The notes under the pieces are model-generated. The model had not been told where the DNA came from, ran no database searches, and worked only from the letters and a program-made list of their open reading frames with translations. From assembly GCF_020075495.1 (NCBI RefSeq), contig NZ_JABYQT010000001.1, positions 434,001 through 498,000 of the forward strand: a stretch of DNA of 64,000 bases, given 5' to 3'. The stretch is from Vreelandella aquamarina (lineage in GTDB: Bacteria; Pseudomonadota; Gammaproteobacteria; Pseudomonadales; Halomonadaceae). Made by a program: the position numbers and the translations under genes. Positions 58,733 through 64,000 of the stretch are shown here, one piece after another. Position 1 is the first letter of the stretch. Every line of letters begins with the position of its first letter.

Positions 58733-59746
58733 ATGTACTCACTTGCCCGCTCGCTGCTCTTTCGTATCGACCCCGAAACCTCGCATGGCATGGCGCTGGC
58801 AAGCCTGGAAGCGCTGCATCGCGCAGGCGGTGTGAAGGCGCTGGTAGGCGAGTCGGTAGACGACCCGGTCGAACTGATGGGGCTGCACTTTGCCAACCGG
58901 GTGGGCCTGGCGGCGGGGCTTGACAAGAATGCCGACCATCTGGATGCCCTGGGGGCGCTGGGCTTCGGGTTCGTGGAAGTCGGCACGGTGACCCCCAAGG
59001 CGCAGCCGGGTAACCCCAAGCCGCGCCTGTTTCGCCTGGCCGGCCATGAGGCGATCATCAACCGCTTCGGGTTCAACAATAAGGGGGTCGAGCATCTGGT
59101 GGCGCGCGTACGCAAGCGCCACTACCAAGGCCTGGTAGGTATCAATATCGGCAAGAATTTGACCACCGCGGTGGAAAACGCCCTGGATGACTATCTAGCC
59201 TGCCTTGATGCCGTACATTCGGTCGCGGATTACATCACCGTCAATATCTCATCGCCCAATACGCCTGGGCTTCGCACGCTACAGTTTGGCGAGCAGCTGG
59301 ATGCACTGCTGGGCCCCATCCGCGAGCGTAGCCGGGAGCTGGATGCCGAGAGCGGACGCCGCGTGCCGCTGCTGATCAAGATCGCCCCGGACATGAATGA
59401 AGATGAAGTGGCGCTGGTGGCGGCAAGCATCGCCAGAAACACCTTGGACGGCGTGATTGCCACCAACACCACGGTTTCCCGCGAGGCGGTGCAGGGCGAC
59501 CCCCAGGCCGACGAGGCCGGCGGGCTTTCCGGCAAGCCGGTGTTCGAGCCTTCCAACGTGGTGATCCGCCTGTTGCGCCAGCATCTGCCAGCGCTGCCCA
59601 TCATTGGAGTAGGGGGCATCGATAGCGCCGAGGCGGCGAAGGCGAAGATTGCCGCCGGGGCAGATCTGGTTCAGCTCTATTCCGGGCTTATCTACCAGGG
59701 GCCGAAACTGGTGAACGAGTGCGCTAGGGCGTTGAAGACGCCATGA
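58733..59746 (+). CDS. pyrD: dihydroorotate dehydrogenase (quinone), class 2
   Basis: 337 residues (E. coli 336) from ATG 58733, giving MYSLARSLLFRIDPETSHGM, which matches the membrane-binding N-terminal helices of class-2 enzymes. An in-frame TTG at 58727 is closer to the AGGAG site, so the true start may be two codons earlier. FMN-binding and catalytic segments include GLAAGLDKNADHLDAL, INRFGFNNKGVEHL, and NISSPNTPGLRTLQ with the catalytic serine. It oxidises dihydroorotate in pyrimidine synthesis and passes electrons to quinone. A TATACT -10 element lies at 58684-58689. Confidence 0.96.
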   Translation: MYSLARSLLFRIDPETSHGMALASLEALHRAGGVKALVGESVDDPVELMGLHFANRVGLAAGLDKNADHLDALGALGFGFVEVGTVTPKAQPGNPKPRLFRLAGHEAIINRFGFNNKGVEHLVARVRKRHYQGLVGINIGKNLTTAVENALDDYLACLDAVHSVADYITVNISSPNTPGLRTLQFGEQLDALLGPIRERSRELDAESGRRVPLLIKIAPDMNEDEVALVAASIARNTLDGVIATNTTVSREAVQGDPQADEAGGLSGKPVFEPSNVVIRLLRQHLPALPIIGVGGIDSAEAAKAKIAAGADLVQLYSGLIYQGPKLVNECARALKTP

Positions 59747-59762
59747 AAAAGGCGTATTAAAA

Positions 59763-59782
59763 AGCCCGCTCGGTGGCGGGCT
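59763..59782 (-). terminator. terminator of rmf (convergent with pyrD)
   Basis: A 7-bp stem (AGCCCGC / GCGGGCT) with a 6-base loop; on the minus strand it is followed by TTTTTAATA. The plus-strand side has no T-tract, so it mainly serves rmf. Confidence 0.75.
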
Positions 59783-59825
59783 CCCTGTTCCAGAATACGT
59801 AGAATATTAAGGAAATGGTAACTTG

Positions 59826-60035
59826 CTAGGTCATGACCATGGGGTTTTTGTGAATGCCGGAAATGCCGGTCATGCCATCCCACTGGTCTCCGCGACCTTC
59901 ACGCCAACCGCTCATCCAGTATTCGCGTAAATTGACATCCTGACTTGGACAATCGTCACGGGAGCGGCCCGAGACACCTGCTTTATATCCGTGGACAAAA
60001 GCCCGCTGGAAGCGATCACGTTTTTGTCTTTTCAT
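59826..60035 (-). CDS. rmf: ribosome modulation factor RMF
   Basis: 69 residues. The N-terminus MKRQKRDRFQRAFVHGYKAG and the core SGRSRDDCP and YWMSGWREGRGD match E. coli RMF, which has 55 residues; the extra C-terminal part ends KNPMVMT. RMF pairs 70S ribosomes into inactive 100S dimers in stationary phase. AGAGG lies about 9 nt before the ATG. It has its own terminator and is next to rlmKL, as in E. coli. A TAGGGC/GCCCTA hairpin at 60080-60093 falls in its probable leader. Confidence 0.96.
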   Translation of the reverse strand: MKRQKRDRFQRAFVHGYKAGVSGRSRDDCPSQDVNLREYWMSGWREGRGDQWDGMTGISGIHKNPMVMT

Positions 60036-60342
60036 TGGCTAACCTCTTTTCATGAAAGCCTTTGATAGGAAATAGAGCGTAGGGCTGGCCCTATTTCGAG
60101 AGCTGACTTCAAGAGCAGGTTGACGTCCAGGCGCTAATGTCTAGCACTCCCGTGCTGAACCGGCCGGATGACAACCTTGACGAGCCTTAGGTCAATGTGT
60201 GACCTAGACAAGCAACGCATGCGTTTTGTGTAGCTACGCTTTTATTCTTAGATCATGATGGGGGCACTTGTCGACCCCCAAATGGTCATAAGATGTAAAT
60301 ACATTTGCCATATACAGGAATATCGCGCGGTTACGCGCTGCC
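60036..60342. other. intergenic region between divergent rmf and rlmKL
   Basis: About 307 bases without a gene. It contains an inverted repeat TAGGGC-tg-GCCCTA (60080-60093) on the rmf side and a small GCGCG/CGCGC hairpin next to the rlmKL start. Both promoters should lie here, but I could not assign clear -35/-10 pairs. Confidence 0.5.
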
Positions 60343-60345
60343 ATG
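60316..60345 (+). promoter_or_regulatory. rlmKL ribosome binding site split from its ATG by a hairpin
   Basis: AGGAA (60316-60320) is 22 nt from the ATG at 60343, too far in linear form. Between them GCGCG (60325-60329) pairs with CGCGC (60334-60338). With the hairpin folded, only TATC and TGCC remain, an effective 8-nt spacing. Confidence 0.4.
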
Positions 60346-62556
60346 ATCATGACCGAAACGAGCCAAAACGCCCCCCTGAATCTGCTGGCCACCTGCCCGA
60401 AGGGCATCGAAGGCCTATTGGCTGACGAGCTGGCAGCGTTGGGCGCCGCGCCAGGGAAAACCACCGTTGCCGGGGTGTATTTCACGGCCGACCAAGCCAC
60501 TGCCTACCGGGTGTGCCTGTGGTCGCGCCTTGCCAACCGGGTGATTCTGCTGCTGGCCCGCGAGCCAATGATCGACACCCCCGAGCAGTTGCGCGACGCC
60601 GTCGCTCGCATCGCCTGGACTCGGCACTTGAGCGTTGGCAAGACGCTGGCGGTGGATTTTCACGGCCGCAGCGATCACATTCGCCATACCCGCTTCGGGG
60701 CGCAGACGGTCAAGGATGGCGTGGTGGACTCGCTTCAGCTTTCCGGCCAGGAGCGGCCTTCCATCGATACCAAGACGCCGGATCTGCGCCTTTACGCCCA
60801 CCTGCATCGCGCCAACCTGAATCTTGGCATCGATCTTTCCGGCGAGAGCCTGCATCGACGTGGCTACCGGCGCGATGTCGGCCACGCGCCGCTCAAGGAA
60901 AACCTCGCCGCGGCGCTGCTGGTACGTGCCGGCTGGCCCGAACGCGCCAAGGCCGGAGAGCCGTTGATCGACCCGTTGTGCGGGGCGGGGACGCTGCTGG
61001 TCGAGGCGGCGCTGATGGCCGCCGACCAGGCGCCCAACCTTGACCGCGAACGCTTCGGCTTCAAGGGCTGGGCGGGGCATGACGAGGCCATCTGGCTCGA
61101 GCTGAAGCGCGAAGCCGAAGCGCGTGCCTCCATTGGCCGCAAGCGCTGCAAGAACCTGATACTCGGATTCGATCAAAGCCCGGCGGCACTCTCGGCGGCC
61201 AAGACCAACGCCATGCGTGCCGGTATTCCCGCCCTCATCACCCTGCACGGGCAGAGCCTTGGCCAACTAACCCGGCCCGAAGAGCTTGCCGCGCCCAGTG
61301 GGCTCTTGATCACCAACCCGCCCTACGGTGAGCGTCTGGGCGAACTGCCTGAGCTTGTTCGTCTGTATGCGCAGCTCGGCACAAAGGCCAAGGCGCTGTT
61401 TCCGGGCTGGACGCTTGCGCTGTTTACCGGCAATCCGGACCTCGGCCACCGCCTGGGGCTGCGTGCTCACAAGCAGTACGCGCTCAAGAACGGCGCGCTC
61501 GATGCCAAGCTGCTGCTGATGGCGATTGGTGCTCAAGCTCCCGCATCCGAGGAGCAGGGCGAGGGGCAGACCGAAGAGCAGGGGAGTACGGCGCCTCAGA
61601 AGGCGTCCGGCGTATCCGAGAACGCGCAGATGTTTGCCAACCGGCTGGTGAAAAACCAGAAACGGCTGAAAAAGTGGCTGAAGCACAGCGGTGAGACCTG
61701 CTATCGGGTGTATGACGCCGACATGCCCGAATTTGCCCTGGCGGTAGACCGTTATGGCGACCGGGTGCACGTGCAGGAGTACGCCGCGCCCGGCTCGATC
61801 AATCCAGCCCAGGCCCAGAAGCGTCTGTTCGATGCCCTGGAAGTGCTGCCCGAGGCGCTCAACGTCGACCCTGGCAAGGTTTACATCAAGCGCCGCGAGC
61901 GTCAGGCCGGCAGCGCCCAGTATCAAAAGCGCGACGCCAGCGGCGAGCGCTTTGAAGTGCGCGAAGGCGCAGCGCGGCTGTGGGTCAACCTGCGCGACTA
62001 TCTGGATACCGGGCTTTTCCTTGACCACCGTCCGGTGCGGCGCATGCTGGGAGAAATGGCCGCCAGCAAGCGCTTTTTGAATCTCTTCTGCTATACCGCC
62101 ACAGCCACCGTGCAGGCGGCGCTGGGTGGGGCCAGCGACAGCGTCAGCGTGGACATGTCCAACACCTACCTTGAGTGGGCCAAGGACAACTTCGCGCTGA
62201 ACCAGCTCGACCCCAGGCTGCACCGCGTTGTCCGCGATGACTGCTTCCGCTGGCTGGAAACCGCCAATGCCGAGTTCGACCTGATCTTCATGGACCCGCC
62301 AACGTTTTCCAACTCCAAGAAGATGCGTGACACGCTGGATGTGCAGCGCGACCACCCGCGCCTGGTCGAGCTGGCCATGGCAAGGCTCGCGCCTGGCGGC
62401 ACCCTGGTGTTTTCCAACAATCAACGCCGCTTCAAGCTCGATGAGGCGCTCAGCGAGCGCTATGCGGTCGAGGAGATCACCTCGCGCACCTTCGATCCCG
62501 ACTTCCAGCGGCGCACCAACCTGCACCACGTGTTCCTGCTGCGCCACCGCGCGTGA
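60343..62556 (+). CDS. rlmKL: bifunctional 23S rRNA methyltransferase RlmKL
   Basis: 737 residues (E. coli 702). It starts at ATG 60343 or the ATG two codons later. The N-terminal THUMP domain and RlmL methyltransferase contain LIDPLCGAGTLLVEAALMA and the catalytic LITNPPYGERLG (N2-methylation of G2445). After an acidic linker (EEQGEGQTEEQG) comes the RlmK half with FLNLFCYTATATVQAALGG and DLIFMDPPTFSNSKKM (N7-methylation of G2069). It acts on the large subunit during assembly. The small thioredoxin-fold gene starts 6 nt after its stop. Confidence 0.96.
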   Translation: MIMTETSQNAPLNLLATCPKGIEGLLADELAALGAAPGKTTVAGVYFTADQATAYRVCLWSRLANRVILLLAREPMIDTPEQLRDAVARIAWTRHLSVGKTLAVDFHGRSDHIRHTRFGAQTVKDGVVDSLQLSGQERPSIDTKTPDLRLYAHLHRANLNLGIDLSGESLHRRGYRRDVGHAPLKENLAAALLVRAGWPERAKAGEPLIDPLCGAGTLLVEAALMAADQAPNLDRERFGFKGWAGHDEAIWLELKREAEARASIGRKRCKNLILGFDQSPAALSAAKTNAMRAGIPALITLHGQSLGQLTRPEELAAPSGLLITNPPYGERLGELPELVRLYAQLGTKAKALFPGWTLALFTGNPDLGHRLGLRAHKQYALKNGALDAKLLLMAIGAQAPASEEQGEGQTEEQGSTAPQKASGVSENAQMFANRLVKNQKRLKKWLKHSGETCYRVYDADMPEFALAVDRYGDRVHVQEYAAPGSINPAQAQKRLFDALEVLPEALNVDPGKVYIKRRERQAGSAQYQKRDASGERFEVREGAARLWVNLRDYLDTGLFLDHRPVRRMLGEMAASKRFLNLFCYTATATVQAALGGASDSVSVDMSNTYLEWAKDNFALNQLDPRLHRVVRDDCFRWLETANAEFDLIFMDPPTFSNSKKMRDTLDVQRDHPRLVELAMARLAPGGTLVFSNNQRRFKLDEALSERYAVEEITSRTFDPDFQRRTNLHHVFLLRHRA

Positions 62557-62562
62557 GGCGGC

Positions 62563-62895
62563 GTGATTTCACTGACGCTCTATACCACTCTGGGCTGCCA
62601 CCTGTGCGCCCAGGTGGAAGCCTTGCTGAGCGCGCTTGCCAATCAGCCGGTCGAGATCGAACGTATCGAGATCATTGAAGATGCCCGGCTGATGGAGCGC
62701 TACGCCACGCGGATACCGGTAGTGGCGGATAGTCAGGGCGAAGAGCTGATAGAGGGGTTTGAGATCGAGCGCCTGGCGTCCTGGCTTCGCGCGCGGGGCT
62801 GGCTTGACGAGAGCGCGTTAGATGCGCTGGCAGCCAAAGAGGCGTCGCCGCCGAAAAGCGCTTATCGGCGAAACGGGCGGCGTTTTCTAGGCTAG
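62563..62895 (+). CDS. glutaredoxin/thioredoxin-fold family protein (DUF836-like)
   Basis: 110 residues, starting at GTG with GAGGCG upstream. The redox motif CHLC (Cys-x-x-Cys) lies near residue 12 in LYTTLGCHLCAQVEALL, followed by the cis-Pro region RIPVVADSQGEELIEGF. The C-terminal 25 residues are basic (SAYRRNGRRFLG) and uncommon for the family. It is probably co-transcribed with rlmKL, 6 nt upstream. A redox or iron-sulfur-related role is possible but unproven. Confidence 0.85.
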   Translation: MISLTLYTTLGCHLCAQVEALLSALANQPVEIERIEIIEDARLMERYATRIPVVADSQGEELIEGFEIERLASWLRARGWLDESALDALAAKEASPPKSAYRRNGRRFLG

Positions 62896-62916
62896 TGAAC
62901 GCTAACTTCGGGTTGG

Positions 62917-63198
62917 CTACAGCAGATCCAGCAACGACAGCTGGCGCATGGCTTCCTGGCCTTCGGGCGTGTTGTCGGCCGCTTCGAGTACCTTGCGAAA
63001 TCCGCGCGACGCCTGAATGGTCGTCTCATCCTCGAGCCACATCTGGGCCTGCTCGACGGTATCGGCAAGCTGATGCTTCAAGCCGCCAAACTGCGTGCCG
63101 ATCTGCCCCCAGGCGCGGCTGAATATCCAGTCGCCGAACATGTCCTGATGAATATGCACCAGCACGTAGTCGTGGTCTGTTTCCCATCTTACGATCAC
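62917..63198 (-). CDS. small WGR-domain-like protein
   Basis: 93 residues. The N-terminal two-thirds (VRWETDHDYVLVHIHQDMFG, then DWIFSRAWGQIGTQFGGLK) follow the WGR pattern of beta strands with the DxFGxW and WGxIG elements, here WGQIG instead of WGRIG. The rest is an acidic helix ending SLLDLL. WGR domains are known as nucleic-acid-binding modules in PARP enzymes and in some bacterial fusion proteins; here the domain stands alone. It is convergent with the thioredoxin-fold gene and divergent from pdxB. The assignment is by eye only. Confidence 0.65.
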   Translation of the reverse strand: MIVRWETDHDYVLVHIHQDMFGDWIFSRAWGQIGTQFGGLKHQLADTVEQAQMWLEDETTIQASRGFRKVLEAADNTPEGQEAMRQLSLLDLL

Positions 63199-63340
63199 AA
63201 GCCTGCTCCCACGATGTGTCTTGTTGCTGTCTGCTCCGCACGCGCGTTTTACCGTGCTGCTTCAAAGGCTTGAATCGCCTTTTCCAATTCTCTACGGCGA
63301 GCGGTATTGTAAAGCCCATCATCGTCAAAAGGATACTGCT

Positions 63341-64000
63341 GTGAAGCTGATTGTGGACGCCAACATACCCGCCGCCGAGCGCTGCTTCGGGGCGTTCGGC
63401 ACGCTGACCCGCCTGCCGGGACGCGAGATAAGCGCCGAGCACATCAGGGATGCCGATGCCTTGATCGTGCGCTCGATTACTCAGGTAAATGAATCTCTGC
63501 TGGCCGAAAGCGCCTTGCGCTTTGTCGGCACCTGCACGATTGGGACCGACCACATCGACCATGCTGCGCTTGCCCGGCGCAACATCGCTTTTGCCAGCGC
63601 TCCGGGCTGCAATGCGGACGCGGTGGTGGATTACGTGCTGAGCAGCCTGCTGATCCTTGCCGAGCGTGACGGCTGGTCGCTGCTGGCGCGCACGGTAGGG
63701 GTCGTGGGCGTGGGTAACGTGGGCAGCCGTCTGCTTGCCCGTCTGCAGGCGTTGGGTGTGAAGACCCTGGCCTGCGACCCGCCCAGAGCCGCCGCCATGG
63801 GTGAAAAGGGCGACCAGGCGTTTGCGCCGCTGGATACGCTGATCGAGCGCTGTGATGTGCTCTGCCTGCATACGCCGCTGGTGAAGGACGGCCCTCATGC
63901 CACATACCAGTTGCTGGATGCCCAGCGGATCAACGAGCTGGCCCCAGGCACCGTGCTGCTCAACGCTGGTCGCGGCGACTGCATCGATGAAATGGCCCTG
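63341..64000 (+). CDS. pdxB: erythronate-4-phosphate dehydrogenase, partial
   Basis: 220 codons are present from GTG 63341, with AAAAGGA upstream, and the C-terminus lies beyond the window. The N-terminus MKLIVDANIPAAERCFGAFG is characteristic of PdxB. The D-2-hydroxyacid dehydrogenase features follow: TCTIGTDHID, the NAD motif VGVVGVGNVGSRL, and LLNAGRGDCIDE with the active-site Arg. PdxB oxidises 4-phosphoerythronate in DXP-dependent pyridoxal phosphate synthesis. The family normally has about 380 residues. Confidence 0.95.
   Translation, partial: MKLIVDANIPAAERCFGAFGTLTRLPGREISAEHIRDADALIVRSITQVNESLLAESALRFVGTCTIGTDHIDHAALARRNIAFASAPGCNADAVVDYVLSSLLILAERDGWSLLARTVGVVGVGNVGSRLLARLQALGVKTLACDPPRAAAMGEKGDQAFAPLDTLIERCDVLCLHTPLVKDGPHATYQLLDAQRINELAPGTVLLNAGRGDCIDEMAL

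Overview
The window is an ordinary-looking stretch of chromosome from a GC-rich gammaproteobacterium, most likely a member of the Halomonadaceae (Halomonas or a close relative). This rests on gene content and order: monomeric NADP-isocitrate dehydrogenase next to clpS-clpA-infA-bpt-aat-ftsK-lolA-rarA, a Pseudomonas-type isocitrate lyase, a 1607-residue NAD-glutamate dehydrogenase, ribosome modulation factor beside rlmKL, and a GltR/GtrS-like sensor pair in front of a sugar ABC transporter. I found no rRNA, tRNA, CRISPR array, insertion sequence, prophage or integrase gene. I recognise 55 protein genes; the first and last are cut by the window edges.

Layout. 1-2.8 kb: a minus-strand envelope trio (glycosyltransferase, DUF2334 deacetylase, flippase-like membrane protein). 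3.1-4.7 kb: a small ribbon-helix-helix-like protein and a PHB-depolymerase-type esterase. 4.8-7.7 kb: RNase II, divergent from a Cof-type HAD phosphatase. 7.8-14.4 kb: a two-component system running into a four-gene sugar ABC transporter. 14.4-17.8 kb: ycjX-ycjF and a hexose-6-phosphate mutarotase. 17.9-22.8 kb: a small stress membrane protein, a large DUF1266 protein with three repeats, an NlpC/P60 lipoprotein and an MFS exporter. 22.7-28.7 kb: a nickel module (nikABCDE, divergent nikR, and slyD facing nikR) with a textbook NikR operator. 28.9-37.5 kb: small envelope proteins, isocitrate lyase, roxA, purB-hflD, mnmA, nudJ and rluE. 37.7-53.6 kb: isocitrate dehydrogenase, the N-degron set (clpS, clpA, bpt, aat), infA, ftsK, lolA, rarA, a hemerythrin-fold protein, murI and trmA. 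53.7-64 kb: NAD-glutamate dehydrogenase, pyrD, rmf, rlmKL, a thioredoxin-fold protein, a WGR-like mini-protein and the start of pdxB.

How genes work together. The sensor pair probably controls the adjacent sugar importer; the mutarotase fits the same hexose theme. NikR, its operator, the nik importer and the metallochaperone-type SlyD form a nickel-homeostasis block. ClpS/ClpA with Aat and Bpt form the bacterial N-degron route. Isocitrate lyase and isocitrate dehydrogenase sit 6 kb apart and compete for the same substrate at the glyoxylate branch point.

I did not find a clearly new multi-gene system. The best second-look items are small: a hemerythrin-fold protein whose usual His-His pair is Ala-Ala, a free-standing WGR-like protein, a triplicated DUF1266 protein, several unassigned operator-like repeats, and a hairpin placed exactly between the ribosome binding site and start codon of rlmKL. 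All calls come from reading the sequence and remembered family features; no database search was run.
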